Source: Alteromonas aestuariivivens (GTDB lineage: Bacteria > Pseudomonadota > Gammaproteobacteria > Enterobacterales > Alteromonadaceae). Taken from it: DNA of 64,000 nucleotides. Made by a program: the position numbers and the translations under genes. Within the stretch, counting starts at the first letter, position 1. Each line of letters starts with the position of its first letter. The notes beneath the pieces were generated by a model. That model was not told the DNA's origin, did not search any database, and was given only the letters and a program-made list of their open reading frames with translations. The stretch covers positions 496,001 through 560,000 of the forward strand of contig NZ_QRHA01000001.1 in assembly GCF_003367475.1 (NCBI RefSeq), written 5' to 3'. Below are positions 28,663 through 39,075 of the stretch, piece after piece.

Positions 28663-28947
28663 TCAGCACCTGGCATCAACTAGGGCAGTCAGCAGACGTA
28701 TTATTGGTTCTGGCAGAGTTTCTTCGTTAAGGACCTGCTGAGCGGCGGCCGATGTGTGGTATTCAGAACTTTGGCTTTGCATCACCAGTGCCACATACAC
28801 GTCATCGTCCAGATAGGGCTGAACCAGGGTTTCGACATCGCCCCAATCGAAGTCTTCACAGGTCAATGGCAGTTGCGTCGTTGTCTCTGTTGCCAATGCA
28901 CCTGCACAGATGCTCAGTGCCATCAATAAGGAAAGTAATTTGAGCAT
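28663..28947 (-). CDS. Small secreted protein of unknown function
   Basis: 94 residues with a clear Sec signal peptide (MLKLLSLLMALSICAGALA, cleavage likely after ALA). The mature part of about 75 residues is acidic and contains two cysteines (LTCEDF and the C-terminal DARC), which may form one disulfide. No family recognised. It has its own terminator shared with guaA and a divergent neighbour at 29074. Confidence 0.65.
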   Translation of the reverse strand: MLKLLSLLMALSICAGALATETTTQLPLTCEDFDWGDVETLVQPYLDDDVYVALVMQSQSSEYHTSAAAQQVLNEETLPEPIIRLLTALVDARC

Positions 28948-29073
28948 AATAGGGCCAGCTCTTTTTTGGTAAATGATGCGGGTGTGCCATTATAGTGTTT
29001 TCATTCACTGGGTAGTAAGCAGAAGTTATTCAGCGCTCTGGGACGCTACCCAAATATAACCGGAAAACTTTTT

Positions 29074-30084
29074 ATGCGCGCAATTGGATATCAGCAGGCA
29101 ACACCAGAACTATCGGCAGATTCGTTTAATGTTATGGAATTGCCAGATCCTGTCCCTAAAGGCCGGGACTTGCTGGTGCGGGTAAAGGCATTATCCGTCA
29201 ACCCGGTGGATACCAAAATACGCCGTAACGTGAGTGCCGAGCCGGGAAGTTTTAAAATTCTGGGCTGGGACGCAGTGGGCATTGTAGAGCAGGTTGGCAG
29301 TGAAGTGAGCTTATTCAAACCCGGTGACCGGGTATTTTACGCTGGCGATATTTCCCGCCAGGGAACCAATGCCGAATTGCACCTGGTGGATGAACGAATA
29401 GTGGGACCAGCTCCTCAATCCCTGTCGGATGCCGAAGCGGCGTCTTTGCCGCTGACCGCGATTACTGCTTGGGAGTTATTATTCAGTCGGCTGGGGGTGA
29501 GTCCCGGTAGTGACGGCAAATTGCTGGTTATTGGTGCTGCAGGTGGGGTGGGGTCGATACTGGTTCAGCTGGCCCGTCAGCTTACCGGGTTAACCGTGAT
29601 TGGCACCGCATCCCGCCCGCAAACCCGTGAATGGGTTGAACAGCTGGGCGCCCACCATGTGATTGATCATGCTAAGCCATTGGACGAGGAACTGGCAAAG
29701 CTGGATATCGCAGAGGTAGATTACGTTGCCAGCCTGACTCATACTGACAAACACTTTACTGCCTGTGTCAACGCTCTGAAACCCCAGGGTAAGCTGGCCC
29801 TGATTGATGATCCGGGCGCGCTGGACATCGGTCTGATGAAACGCAAGAGTCTGTCACTGCACTGGGAATTCATGTATACCCGCCCGTTGTTTAACACTGA
29901 CGACATGCAGGAACAGCATAACCTGCTCTCGCGGGTTGCTGATCTAGTTGAACAAGGTGCAATCAAAACTACCCTTGGCCAGCACCTCGGCGCAATCAGT
30001 ATTCCGGGCCTGATTAAGGCTCACACAATACTCGAATCGGGTAAGGCGTGCGGCAAAGTGGTGCTTGAAGGTTTTGAATTCTGA
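29074..30084 (+). CDS. Zinc-type alcohol dehydrogenase-like (MDR) oxidoreductase
   Basis: A 336-residue medium-chain dehydrogenase/reductase of the quinone-oxidoreductase-like branch. The GroES-like N-terminal domain carries VKALSVNPVDTKIRR and GWDAVGIVEQVG; the Rossmann fold has VIGAAGGVGSILVQLARQ, the NAD(P)H motif. The catalytic zinc ligands of true alcohol dehydrogenases are not evident, which fits NADPH-dependent enone or quinone reduction. Substrate unknown. Stands alone. Confidence 0.85.
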   Translation: MRAIGYQQATPELSADSFNVMELPDPVPKGRDLLVRVKALSVNPVDTKIRRNVSAEPGSFKILGWDAVGIVEQVGSEVSLFKPGDRVFYAGDISRQGTNAELHLVDERIVGPAPQSLSDAEAASLPLTAITAWELLFSRLGVSPGSDGKLLVIGAAGGVGSILVQLARQLTGLTVIGTASRPQTREWVEQLGAHHVIDHAKPLDEELAKLDIAEVDYVASLTHTDKHFTACVNALKPQGKLALIDDPGALDIGLMKRKSLSLHWEFMYTRPLFNTDDMQEQHNLLSRVADLVEQGAIKTTLGQHLGAISIPGLIKAHTILESGKACGKVVLEGFEF

Positions 30085-30201
30085 TCTGATCAGTATAAGG
30101 GGCTGGGCTATGTGTGAAACCCTATACCCTGTTGTCATTGCACTTTCACAGTAAACGTGTTTAATTGCCGTCTTAAGATGTATTTGCTGAGGTGTCGTAC
30201 A

Positions 30202-31821
30202 GTGAAATTTAACAGTATCGGCAAGCTGGTCATAACCCCCGTGCTTGCTGCGTTTACCCTTCTGATTGTTTTGAATGCGTTGTCTATCTACAAATCCTTT
30301 TCTCTGCTGAGTCACTTTGATGAACTTAAAAATACCTTGGTACAAGCTGAACGCGATGTAAACGAAACACTCAGCGATTTTAAGACCCAGGTTCAGGAAT
30401 GGAAGAACGTTCTGCTGCGTGGCTATGACGAAGAGGCGCGTGAAAAATACTGGAAACGGTTTCAACAGCAGGAAGCCAAAATAGGCCTGTCCCTGGATAG
30501 GTTATCGGCAAACCCCATGGTCAGCGACGAAGCGAAATCCCTGATGACTGAATTCAGGCAGGCACACAAGTTGATGGCGGATAAGTACCGAGAAGGTTAT
30601 CGGGCTTATGTCGATTCAAAATTCGACCCTAAGGTTGGCGATGCCTTTGTGAAGGGAATTGACCGTGAACCTGCCAGGTTATTGAGCTCGGTGGCTGAAA
30701 TGATAGCAGAGCAGTCATCCCAGGCGTTTTCCTCATTGCGTGATGGAACCCGAAAAACTCTTTGGCTGTTACTGCTGGCCTCCATCAGCCTGTCAATTGC
30801 CAGTATCGTTTTTGTCGTTATTCTACTTCGTCGTCAGGTGATTGAGCCCGTGAGGCAAATTACCGCTTGCATTGGTGCGCTTGCGGATAATCGCTACGAT
30901 AGGCCTTTGCATTACAGCAGCCATCATCAGTTGGGAGAACTGGCCGATTCAGCCCGTGCGTTGCAGGGCAAACTGCAAAGTACCGTGGAAGTTTTGCAAA
31001 AAGCCGAGCGGGATATGAATGCGTCGGTGGGGCGTCTCAACGAAGTCAGCCAGTCTATTGAACACGGTGCGCTTGAACAACGCAATACGTCTCGGTCACT
31101 GGATTCCAGCACAGATAAGCTGCGCGAGATTGTTCAGAGTCTGGTAGCTATAACTGATCAGGTTGGGGCCGCGACAACTAGTTCAGAAAGTAACGTAGCG
31201 ACCTGCTACCAAACATTTGAACAGGCTAACCGGGGCTTCAGACAATTGGCTACTACGGTTACCGAGTCGGCGGATATTGTCACCGAATTGCAAAGCCGCA
31301 GTGCCAACATTTTAAAAGTGGTCAATGTGATTAATGAGATTGCCGACCAAACCAATCTACTGGCGCTAAATGCGGCCATCGAAGCAGCAAGAGCCGGAGA
31401 ACACGGGCGCGGCTTTGCAGTCGTTGCTGATGAAGTCAGGGCTTTGGCGGCCAAAACGCAACAATCAACCAAAGAAATCAATAACATCCTTTCCAGCTTT
31501 GAGCAGGAAGCCAGAGACGCGGTAAAGGTAATGCAGACTGGCAAGGCGCTGTCTGAAGAGAATGCCACCGAAGCCAGTCAGGCGCTGGAGGTACTGAATC
31601 GTGTTGTCGAGGACATCAAGGAAACTGCTGCTGTGGTTGTGGCGCTGAATCAGGCCGCTGATCAGCAGGAATCGATTTTGTCCACAGTGGAGTCGTTGAC
31701 GCGAGAAGTGATTGAATCTGCTGAACGTTACCATGAACTTTCCAGTCGAAATGATTTAGCTATGTCGATGCAGGACATGGCAGGCAATGTTGAAAGAGTG
31801 GTGAAGTCCTTGACCCGCTAG
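30202..31821 (+). CDS. Methyl-accepting chemotaxis protein
   Basis: 539 residues from GTG 30202 (GAGG nine bases upstream). Transmembrane helices at about 9-31 and 187-209 flank a helical periplasmic domain of about 155 residues without a recognisable Cache or PAS fold, probably a four-helix bundle. HAMP follows, then a signalling coiled coil with the hairpin tip [20 protein letters not shown]. The C-terminus lacks a CheR-tethering pentapeptide. Starts at 30157 (GTG) or 30178 (ATG) are possible but have weaker ribosome sites. Ligand unknown. Confidence 0.9.
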   Translation: MKFNSIGKLVITPVLAAFTLLIVLNALSIYKSFSLLSHFDELKNTLVQAERDVNETLSDFKTQVQEWKNVLLRGYDEEAREKYWKRFQQQEAKIGLSLDRLSANPMVSDEAKSLMTEFRQAHKLMADKYREGYRAYVDSKFDPKVGDAFVKGIDREPARLLSSVAEMIAEQSSQAFSSLRDGTRKTLWLLLLASISLSIASIVFVVILLRRQVIEPVRQITACIGALADNRYDRPLHYSSHHQLGELADSARALQGKLQSTVEVLQKAERDMNASVGRLNEVSQSIEHGALEQRNTSRSLDSSTDKLREIVQSLVAITDQVGAATTSSESNVATCYQTFEQANRGFRQLATTVTESADIVTELQSRSANILKVVNVINEIADQTNLLALNAAIEAARAGEHGRGFAVVADEVRALAAKTQQSTKEINNILSSFEQEARDAVKVMQTGKALSEENATEASQALEVLNRVVEDIKETAAVVVALNQAADQQESILSTVESLTREVIESAERYHELSSRNDLAMSMQDMAGNVERVVKSLTR

Positions 31822-31929
31822 TACCCGGTTGACACACTTGCTGCAATGATCCGACAGCTAGGCCTGATTGTCGGATCATGTTTATGACCTGAAAAGGTTT
31901 CAAAGTAAGGCTGATACATCGGGAACGCT

Positions 31930-32838
31930 ATGACTGTCAATCCACCGCTGGTTTTCCATCCTATTTATAGTCAGTTGCCTTTGCCGCCCAGGCACCGGTT
32001 TCCGATTGAAAAATATCAGGGAATCCGGGACCAGCTGGAAAAGCTTGGCGTACCCGACAGTCAGTTTGTGCGGCCAAACCCCATTTTGCCAGCGCAACTG
32101 AACACGCACTTTTGTTCCAGCTATGTAAGCAGTCTCCTGCAGGGCACACTGGACCCCAAGGCTATGCGCCGTATTGGCTTTCCGTGGTCTGAGCAACTCA
32201 TCAAACGAAGTCTTACGGCGGTGGGAGGCACCTGTCTTACTGCCCAACTTGCAGTAAAACAGGGTTTGGCGCTCAACCTAACCGGTGGTTACCACCACGC
32301 GTTTGATAATTATGGTTCTGGCTTTTGCCTGTTTAACGATTTGTATCTGGCGGCACATGAAATGCTTGCTGAGCCAGGTGTCGAGCGAGTGCTGATCATC
32401 GACTGTGATGTGCACCAGGGCGATGGTACCGCCTATTTGTGCCGCGACAACCCCGCTATTGCTACCCTTTCCCTCCACGGTGAAAAAAATTTCCCCCATC
32501 GTAAACAGGTTTCCGATATGGATTTTCCGTTGCCTAAAGACACAGACGATGAACAGTATCTGAATACCCTTGATGAAGCCTTGCATCTTGCGTTTCGCCA
32601 CTACGCACCGGACGCGGTGATATACGACGCTGGCGTGGATATACACCAGGATGATGATCTGGGGTTACTGGCGGTCACGACTAAGGGGGTAAGGGCGAGA
32701 GATGACATGGTGCTGGCCGCCTGTCGGGGCAAAAGACTGTCAACAGCCTGTGTCATTGGCGGCGGGTATCAGCGGGACATTGACGCGCTGGTGCAGGTGC
32801 ATATGCAGTTGTTTCTGGCGGCGGGTCTTGCCATTTAA
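31930..32838 (+). CDS. Histone deacetylase family protein
   Basis: A 302-residue arginase/deacetylase-fold enzyme of the bacterial HDAC-like family. The zinc and catalytic motifs are seen: NLTGGYHHAFDNYGSGFC (tandem histidines), IIDCDVHQGDGTA (Asp/His zinc ligands) and IYDAGVDIHQDDDLG (third ligand). Likely substrates are acetylated small molecules, polyamines or protein lysines; the sequence does not tell which. Independent of its neighbours. Confidence 0.88.
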   Translation: MTVNPPLVFHPIYSQLPLPPRHRFPIEKYQGIRDQLEKLGVPDSQFVRPNPILPAQLNTHFCSSYVSSLLQGTLDPKAMRRIGFPWSEQLIKRSLTAVGGTCLTAQLAVKQGLALNLTGGYHHAFDNYGSGFCLFNDLYLAAHEMLAEPGVERVLIIDCDVHQGDGTAYLCRDNPAIATLSLHGEKNFPHRKQVSDMDFPLPKDTDDEQYLNTLDEALHLAFRHYAPDAVIYDAGVDIHQDDDLGLLAVTTKGVRARDDMVLAACRGKRLSTACVIGGGYQRDIDALVQVHMQLFLAAGLAI

Positions 32839-32877
32839 CTCTTTTTAGTCCCATGTCTCCCTCTTAGGAACAGTTAG

Positions 32878-33810
32878 TTATAGAAACACCATCTGTACGC
32901 CCAGGCCAATGCGCTCCTGCGAGCGGTTATAATCAATCAATGAGTCGCCGTAGCCGTTGAAATACTGAAGCAGCAGCTCATAACGTGGGGAAATGGGGTA
33001 GCTGAAATTGAGTTCAATGCTGCCACGGTTGGATTCAAAATCCATGTTATTGCGCAGCAGCGCAATCATTTTGACATCGCCAAACCGGGTGCCGTAGCCG
33101 AACTCTGCCCGACCGTAATAATCGGAAATGTCCGGGTTGTCGTCGCCAGTTGGATCGTCCGGGGTGGTTTTCTCGTCTTCCGGTATGCGGTACCAGGCTT
33201 TGAGGTAATACAGGCTGTCTTCGTCGCTGAATACCATGGAGCCAAAAAGGCGGTTCCAGCTTCGCGAACGTTCTCCGCTCTGGCCATTCGACATGTGATT
33301 GAAGCCCAGCTGCACAGAATTGAACTCATGGCCCAAAAAGGAAATGTCGGCACGCCGATAATAGAACAGTTCTGGCTGATAATTGGTTTCGCGGAAAGGT
33401 TTGGACACTTCGCTGTTATACAGTTGCCAGAAGGAAGTCAGGGTAAAACCAAAATACACACCGTTGGCGCTTTGATGGTTTAAATACAGTGGCAGTTTTA
33501 CACTAAGCTGAAATTTGGCTTCCTGGTTATCCACATTGTCTGGTGTCAGCGCCGCATTGCCGATGGAGTTGGGGTTGGTCACATAGCTGATGGGCAACAG
33601 GTAGTTGGGCTGATACTGAGTTAAGGCAAAGGGGTTAATCGCAGAGCTGTTTTCAGACTCGTAGCGGGACGACAACATACCGGAAGTACGAGGTGCCGGA
33701 ATGGGTTCAAGTGTATCATTATCTTCCTTACCGGAGGTCGTCTGCGCACAGAGCAGGAGCGGGCATAGCAATACTGAAAGCCCGAGGAAAGTCACATGGA
33801 GTTTGTTCAA
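32878..33810 (-). CDS. pldA: Outer membrane phospholipase A (PldA)
   Basis: 310 residues: signal peptide (cleavage near LLCAQ), then a 12-strand beta-barrel ending in the outer-membrane terminal Phe-Leu type strand (GLGVQMVFL). The active-site block NHMSNGQSGERSRSWNR corresponds to E. coli His142, Ser144 and Asn156, so catalysis is intact. It hydrolyses phospholipids misplaced in the outer leaflet. A loop insert rich in Asp and Pro (TTPDDPTGDDNPD) is present. Convergent with the deacetylase gene. Confidence 0.92.
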   Translation of the reverse strand: MNKLHVTFLGLSVLLCPLLLCAQTTSGKEDNDTLEPIPAPRTSGMLSSRYESENSSAINPFALTQYQPNYLLPISYVTNPNSIGNAALTPDNVDNQEAKFQLSVKLPLYLNHQSANGVYFGFTLTSFWQLYNSEVSKPFRETNYQPELFYYRRADISFLGHEFNSVQLGFNHMSNGQSGERSRSWNRLFGSMVFSDEDSLYYLKAWYRIPEDEKTTPDDPTGDDNPDISDYYGRAEFGYGTRFGDVKMIALLRNNMDFESNRGSIELNFSYPISPRYELLLQYFNGYGDSLIDYNRSQERIGLGVQMVFL

Positions 33811-33825
33811 TGGGGGTTCCTGAAA

Positions 33826-34665
33826 TCAGAATTGCAGCGTTTGTCCTTCGGCTGCGGCAAAAAGGGTTAGTTCTGATTCTGCAATTTCTATGTACTCATT
33901 GCAATGCTCAACGATGGCGTCGATGTCATCGTCGGTGCGTTCCGGGTCGTGGCTGTAGAGGGCTAGTTGCTTGGCATTGCAGGCCATAGCCAGCTTGACC
34001 GCTTCTTCGGCGACCGAATGCCCCCAGCCGGATTTGGTTGGCATGTCAGCGAGCATATACTGGGCGTCATGAATGATCAGATCGGCGTCACGGGCAAACT
34101 CCACAAAGGTCAGAAAGTCGGTTTCCTTCTTGTACGGAGGGTAGAGTTCGTTGTCCGTCATGTACGCGATTTTGCGCTTGCCGTCGCGAATGCAGTATGC
34201 ACTGCCTTTACCCGGGTGGTTCATTGGTAAACGTGAAATGGTCGCGCTGCCCACCTGCCAGCTGTCCTGGGATTCGGGCAGGACGTTGAGTTCGATGTTT
34301 GATGTCAGTGCCGAGGATGGAACCGGAAATACCGAACCCTGCATCTGTTTGATGATTTGATCATACTCGGGCAAAGAGGTTTGCCCGGGTGTAATGATAA
34401 TGGGCCGGTCTTTTTGGTATATAGGCGCAAAAAACGGAAAGCCCTGAATGTGATCCCAGTGGTTGTGGGTCAGCAGTAAATGGATGGGGGTCTGTTTCTT
34501 GATTAACTGGTTGCCCAGAAGGCGGATACCGGTACCGGCATCAAGGATGATGTCGGTACCGTCACTCAGACAGATATGGACACAGGCGGTATTGCCTCCA
34601 TAGCGGACAAAATCGGCTCCGGGAGTGGGAATGGAACCACGAACGCCATAAAAGGTTAACTGCAT
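33826..34665 (-). CDS. MBL-fold metal-dependent hydrolase
   Basis: A 279-residue metallo-beta-lactamase-fold protein. The HxHxDH motif is LLLTHNHWDHIQGFPF; further ligands lie in LIIHDAQYM and the GHSVAEEAVKLA region, giving a two-metal site as in RNase Z/phosphodiesterase-like enzymes. No signal peptide, so cytoplasmic. The precise substrate is unknown. Located 15 bases upstream of pldA on the same strand, possibly cotranscribed. Confidence 0.85.
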   Translation of the reverse strand: MQLTFYGVRGSIPTPGADFVRYGGNTACVHICLSDGTDIILDAGTGIRLLGNQLIKKQTPIHLLLTHNHWDHIQGFPFFAPIYQKDRPIIITPGQTSLPEYDQIIKQMQGSVFPVPSSALTSNIELNVLPESQDSWQVGSATISRLPMNHPGKGSAYCIRDGKRKIAYMTDNELYPPYKKETDFLTFVEFARDADLIIHDAQYMLADMPTKSGWGHSVAEEAVKLAMACNAKQLALYSHDPERTDDDIDAIVEHCNEYIEIAESELTLFAAAEGQTLQF

Positions 34666-34706
34666 GTGTCCTCCGTAAACTTCAACAGGGTCTGGATGCA
34701 GTGTAA

Positions 34707-36413
34707 TTATAAAGACGCGATAAAGTCGCTGACTGCTTCAATATCCAGCAATTGTTTTTCACCGCTGCGGCGGTTTTTGTATTCGACCTGTTGATTGTCC
34801 AGATTTCTCTCACCGATAACAATACTGTGAGGTATACCAATTAATTCCATGTCATTAAACATCACACCCGGGCGCTCTTTGCGATCGTCAAACAACACTT
34901 CAACGCCCTGGGCGGTCAGAGTAGCGTAAATTCGCTCAGCCGCTTCCATGATGCGCTGGGATTTGTGCATGTTCATGGGGATGAGGGCTACCTTAAAAGG
35001 TGCGATCGGATCCGGCCAGATAATGCCGTATTTGTCGTGATTCTGTTCAATGGCGGCGGCAACAATGCGTGACACACCAATGCCGTAGCAACCCATGGTC
35101 AGAGTCTGGTGCTTGCCCGACTCGCTCAGTACGCCACAGTTCATGGCTTTGGAGTATTTGTCGCCGAGCTGGAAAATATGCCCCACTTCAATTCCGCGTT
35201 TGATGTCCAGCACCCCATTGCCATCCGGAGAGGGGTCACCGGCTACGACATTGCGAATATCGGCGGATTCGGGTTTGTCCGTCCAGTTGGCATTGGTTAG
35301 CAGGGTATCAGCTTTGCCGGCACCGCAGACAAAATCCACCAGCGCCGCTGCGCTGTGATCCACCACCAGCGGCAGCTCCAGTGCCAGCGGGTTGGCAAAC
35401 GCCAGCGGGCAGTTCAGTAACGCGGCGGCCGTGTCTTCGCTGGCAATCTGTAACGGGCTGGCAATGCCGGGCAGTTTTTCGGCTTTGACTTCGTTGAGGG
35501 TGTGATCCGCACGCAGTGCCAGTACCACCCAGTTGTCGCTGTTCTGCTCGTCTTCGCTGTGCGCCTTTACCATTACCAGTTTCAGTGCTTGGGCTAGGGA
35601 AACACCGTTTTCTTCACAGAAGGCTTCGAGAGACTGCTGCGTGGCGGCTTTCTCACTCGCTGGCTGACCGGATGCTACTGCGGTCTGCTCTGGAGCAATA
35701 GCTTCGGCCATTTCAACGTTGGCGGCGTAGTCGGAACCGCTGGAGAATGCGATGTCATCTTCACCGGAAGCGGCCAGAACGTGGAATTCATGCGACACAC
35801 TGCCACCAATGGCGCCAGAGTCGGCAATGACTGCACGGAAATCCAGCCCCAGGCGGGTAAAAATGTTGCTGTAGGCTTTGTACATGGCCTGATAGGTTTT
35901 ATCCAGGCAGTCGCTGTCCATGTGGAAGCTGTAGGCGTCCTTCATGGTGAATTCGCGGCCGCGCATTATGCCAAAGCGGGGGCGCACTTCGTCGCGGAAT
36001 TTTGTCTGGATTTGGTACAGGTTCAACGGCAACTGCTTGTAGCTGCTGATTTCATTGCGTACCAGCGCAGTAATCACTTCCTCGTGAGTGGGGCCCAGTA
36101 CGAAGTCGCGCTGGTGGCGGTCTTTAATGCGCAGCAGTTCCGGGCCGTATTCTTCCCAGCGCCCGGATTCTTCCCACAGATCGGCGGGCTGTACCACAGG
36201 CATCAAAACCTCAATTGCCCCGGCTTTGTTCATTTCGTCGCGCACTATATCGGCAATTTTGTTCAGTACCCGCAGGCCGCTGGGTAACCAGGTATACAAG
36301 CCCGACGCCAGTTTACGGATCATGCCGGCACGAAGCATCAACTGGTGGCTGATGACTTCCGCGTCAGATGGGGTTTCTTTCTGCGTCGACAGTAGATATT
36401 GGCTAGTGCGCAT
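34707..36413 (-). CDS. proS: Prolyl-tRNA synthetase
   Basis: A 568-residue class II synthetase of bacterial type with the editing insertion (INS) domain between motifs 2 and 3. Start [20 protein letters not shown]; motif 2 [19 protein letters not shown]; motif 3 [17 protein letters not shown]; a C-terminal anticodon-binding domain follows. Two identical tRNA-Pro genes in this window (43719 and 44238) are substrates. Confidence 0.97.
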   Translation of the reverse strand: MRTSQYLLSTQKETPSDAEVISHQLMLRAGMIRKLASGLYTWLPSGLRVLNKIADIVRDEMNKAGAIEVLMPVVQPADLWEESGRWEEYGPELLRIKDRHQRDFVLGPTHEEVITALVRNEISSYKQLPLNLYQIQTKFRDEVRPRFGIMRGREFTMKDAYSFHMDSDCLDKTYQAMYKAYSNIFTRLGLDFRAVIADSGAIGGSVSHEFHVLAASGEDDIAFSSGSDYAANVEMAEAIAPEQTAVASGQPASEKAATQQSLEAFCEENGVSLAQALKLVMVKAHSEDEQNSDNWVVLALRADHTLNEVKAEKLPGIASPLQIASEDTAAALLNCPLAFANPLALELPLVVDHSAAALVDFVCGAGKADTLLTNANWTDKPESADIRNVVAGDPSPDGNGVLDIKRGIEVGHIFQLGDKYSKAMNCGVLSESGKHQTLTMGCYGIGVSRIVAAAIEQNHDKYGIIWPDPIAPFKVALIPMNMHKSQRIMEAAERIYATLTAQGVEVLFDDRKERPGVMFNDMELIGIPHSIVIGERNLDNQQVEYKNRRSGEKQLLDIEAVSDFIASL

Positions 36414-36497
36414 TACGGCTTATCTTCCTTATCAGGGGTCAAAAATTAAAACCCGCGTATTCTAGCAGTAACCCCAAAGGCAACAAAGCACTAATAG

Positions 36498-37220
36498 TCA
36501 GTTGTTGGGGAAGGGGGAAAAGCCTGTGACCAGGATCCGGCCTTCCTGCACCTTCCAGGCAATATCCACATCATAGAGTGCCACCCGGTACTCCTTGTCA
36601 TCGTTGTCGTCAAACTGGCGATAGGCCGGGCGGGGGTCCTGCTGCAACACCTTTTCCAATAGCGCCGGAAGGTCTGGATAGCGGCGCGCCAGTACTGCCA
36701 AATCTGCCTTGGCTGTGGAGGCAATTTCTACCGCCCGATTGGGCAGTGGGGCGTAGTCTTCCAGCGCGTCCGTGGCGTGGGGCAGGGCGTCGGCGTAGTG
36801 GATATAGGGTTTGATGTCGACGATGGGGGTACCATCAAGCAGGTCAACCCCCTCAACCAGCAGCTCAAGCTTCCCCCGGTTCATTTGGTGGCCCAGGTTG
36901 CGTACTACAGACATGCCAATCCCATTGGGCCGGTGGGTGCTGCGGCTGGCAAAAACCCCCAAAGTGGCGTTACCGCCCAGCCGCGGTGCTTTTACGGTGG
37001 GCTTCCAGCCCCGCTCGACGGTGGCGTGAAACACAAACAACAGCCACAGATGGCTGTAGCCCTCGAGGCCTTTCAGGCAGTTTGCGTCGTTAAATTGCGG
37101 CGCAAAACGGACAGTGCCTTTGGCGCTGGCCAGGTTCGGCTGGCGGGGAATGGCGAATTTCTGTCTGAACGGGGTGGTGATATTGCCAATTGGTGTTATG
37201 GCAAAATTGGTATCGGGCAT
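36498..37220 (-). CDS. trmO: tRNA (t6A37) N6-methyltransferase TrmO
   Basis: A 240-residue TsaA/YaeB-family SAM-dependent enzyme that methylates N6-threonylcarbamoyladenosine 37 in tRNA-Thr(GGU). The N-terminal beta-barrel TsaA domain carries RFAPQFNDANCLKGLEGYSH, RLGGNATLGVFASRSTHRPN and DGTPIVDIKPYIHYAD. A smaller C-terminal domain follows. It ends near proS and is probably read before it on the minus strand. Confidence 0.92.
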   Translation of the reverse strand: MPDTNFAITPIGNITTPFRQKFAIPRQPNLASAKGTVRFAPQFNDANCLKGLEGYSHLWLLFVFHATVERGWKPTVKAPRLGGNATLGVFASRSTHRPNGIGMSVVRNLGHQMNRGKLELLVEGVDLLDGTPIVDIKPYIHYADALPHATDALEDYAPLPNRAVEIASTAKADLAVLARRYPDLPALLEKVLQQDPRPAYRQFDDNDDKEYRVALYDVDIAWKVQEGRILVTGFSPFPNN

Positions 37221-37305
37221 AGCGTACTGGCAAGTCCTGTTTCTATGGCGGGCGGTTGACTGCTCCCTGTCTTACTCAACCGGCCATTTGGGCGCATTTA
37301 GGTGA

Positions 37306-37333
37306 TTGAATTTTTTCACTATGTCACTATAAC
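37306..37333 (+). promoter_or_regulatory. Promoter of the Gld-type ABC operon
   Basis: TTGAAT (37306-37311) and TATAAC (37328-37333), 16 bases apart, about 80 bases before the first gene. Confidence 0.5.
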
Positions 37334-37341
37334 TGAGTGTG

Positions 37342-37364
37342 GCCCCTTAGGGGCAACGTTTTTT
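37342..37364 (+). terminator. Attenuator-like hairpin in the Gld operon leader
   Basis: GCCCC (37342-37346) pairs with GGGGC (37350-37354) over a TTA loop, then AACG and TTTTTT. The four-base gap before the T run weakens it. It lies between the promoter and gene, so if it works it attenuates the operon. Confidence 0.45.
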
Positions 37365-37413
37365 CTGGTATTGCATTGGAATTAAACAACAACATGATCG
37401 TATTAGGACGCTT

Positions 37414-38340
37414 ATGATCTGCGTAAAAAATCTCTCCAAAATGTTTGACCAGTTCACCGCAGTGGATGACCTCAGTTTTGAAATCCAGTCCGGTGACATA
37501 GTCGGCTTTCTCGGCCCGAACGGGGCGGGTAAATCCACCACCATGAAAATGCTTACAGGCTTTTTAACGCCTACGGGTGGTACTATCGAATTTGACGGCC
37601 AGTCGTTAGATTCAAATCAAAAAATGATTCAGAAATCGATTGGCTACCTGCCTGAAGGTGCCCCAGCCTATGGCGACATGACAGTATTCGGCTACCTCAA
37701 TTTTATTGCCGAAGTGCGGGAGCTGAAAGGCGACGTACGCCGGGAACGTCTGAAAGAAGTCATTGAGAAAGTGGAGTTGCAATCGGTGCTCAATCGCCCG
37801 ATAGAGAACCTTTCCAAAGGCTTCAAACGCCGCGTTGGGCTGGCTCAGGCCATAATTCATGACCCCAAGATCCTGATTCTGGATGAACCCACTGACGGCT
37901 TGGACCCCAATCAGAAACATCAGGTTCGCCGTCTTATCCAGGCTCTCTCACGGGACAAGATAGTAATCATCTCGACTCATATACTCGAAGAGGTTACCGC
38001 AGTGTGCAACCGGGTGATGATCATCGCCAGCGGTAAACTTAAATTTGACGACACACCGCAGGCACTTCAGCAACGCTCCCGCTATTATCATGCAGTGACC
38101 ATGAAGCTGAGTTACGCCGCCGACATTTCCGGGCTGGCCGAAATTGAAGGGGTTGCCGACATGGAAGTGGACAGAGTCAGCGGCGAAGTGACCCTGTTCC
38201 CGGAATCCGGCCAGTTCATTCTTGGCCCGGTTACCGACTATGTGCAGCATCGCAAACTGCCGGTGGACTCACTGTTTGTGGAGCAGGGGCGCCTGGACGA
38301 AGTATTCCGCAGTATCACTACCGAGGAGGCAGCGGCATGA
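37414..38340 (+). CDS. ABC transporter ATP-binding protein (GldA-like)
   Basis: A 308-residue ABC ATPase with Walker A GPNGAGKST, signature LSKGFKRRVGLAQA and Walker B ILILDEPTDGLDP. The C-terminal DUF4162-like tail is typical of ABC-2/GldA exporters. It is the first gene of a four-gene operon coupled to its permease by ATGA overlap. In flavobacteria GldA/GldF/GldG support gliding. In proteobacteria the same set is common without gliding and its cargo is unknown. Confidence 0.9.
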   Translation: MICVKNLSKMFDQFTAVDDLSFEIQSGDIVGFLGPNGAGKSTTMKMLTGFLTPTGGTIEFDGQSLDSNQKMIQKSIGYLPEGAPAYGDMTVFGYLNFIAEVRELKGDVRRERLKEVIEKVELQSVLNRPIENLSKGFKRRVGLAQAIIHDPKILILDEPTDGLDPNQKHQVRRLIQALSRDKIVIISTHILEEVTAVCNRVMIIASGKLKFDDTPQALQQRSRYYHAVTMKLSYAADISGLAEIEGVADMEVDRVSGEVTLFPESGQFILGPVTDYVQHRKLPVDSLFVEQGRLDEVFRSITTEEAAA

Positions 38341-39071
38341 GAAATGTGTGGATCATAGCCAAGCGGGAGTTTTCCAGCTTTTTTGCTACTCCGGTGGCGT
38401 ATGTGTTTATTGCAATATTTCTGATGTTGAGTGGTGTTTTCAGCTTCTTCATCGGCAATCTTTACGATCGTGGCCAGGCTGACCTGTTGCCATTTTTCAA
38501 TTTTCACCCCTGGCTTTACCTGTTCCTGGTACCTGCGATTGCCATGCGCACCTGGTCGGAAGAGCGCAGGTCCGGCAGCATTGAATTATTGATGACCCTG
38601 CCAATCAGCATCTGGGAAGCGGTGCTGGGCAAGTTTCTTGCCGCCTGGGCGGTATTGGGGCTGGCGCTGGTGCTGACTTTCCCATTGTGGCTGACGGTCA
38701 ATTATCTTGGCAATCCGGACCATGGCATCATTGTGGCGGCGTATGTGGGCAGCTGGCTGATGGCCGGAGCCTTTCTTGCCATCAGCATGTGTATGTCGGC
38801 ACTGACCAAAAACCAGGTGGTGGCCTTTATTCTGGCCGTGGTTGTGTGTTTCCTGTTTGTGCTGAGTGGTTCTTCCATGGTGGTGGATGCATTGCAGCCC
38901 TGGGCAGGGAATTTACTCATCGATACCGTTGCCTCCTTCAGCTTCCTGACACACTTTGAGGCAATGGCTAAAGGGGTTCTGGCGCTTAACGATGTGGGCT
39001 ATTTCGTGCTGTCTGTCGTTATCTGGTTGTACGCCAGTTTGATCATTATCGAACAGAAAAAGGCTGATTGA
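38337..39071 (+). CDS. ABC-2 type permease (GldF-like)
   Basis: A 244-residue integral membrane protein with about six transmembrane helices. The first cytoplasmic stretch IIAKREFSSFFATPVAYVF and the EERRSGSIELLMTLPIS motif are typical of ABC-2/GldF permeases. It overlaps the ATPase gene (ATGA) and is followed four bases later by the GldG-like gene, so the three should form one complex. Confidence 0.9.
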   Translation: MRNVWIIAKREFSSFFATPVAYVFIAIFLMLSGVFSFFIGNLYDRGQADLLPFFNFHPWLYLFLVPAIAMRTWSEERRSGSIELLMTLPISIWEAVLGKFLAAWAVLGLALVLTFPLWLTVNYLGNPDHGIIVAAYVGSWLMAGAFLAISMCMSALTKNQVVAFILAVVVCFLFVLSGSSMVVDALQPWAGNLLIDTVASFSFLTHFEAMAKGVLALNDVGYFVLSVVIWLYASLIIIEQKKAD

Positions 39072-39075
39072 GATC

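Noticed and set aside
30152..30175. Sigma-28 (flagellar) promoter before the chemoreceptor: TAAA and GCCG-like boxes
   Set aside because: Spacing is 11 instead of about 15 bases and the -10 (GCCGTCTT) differs from GCCGATAA.
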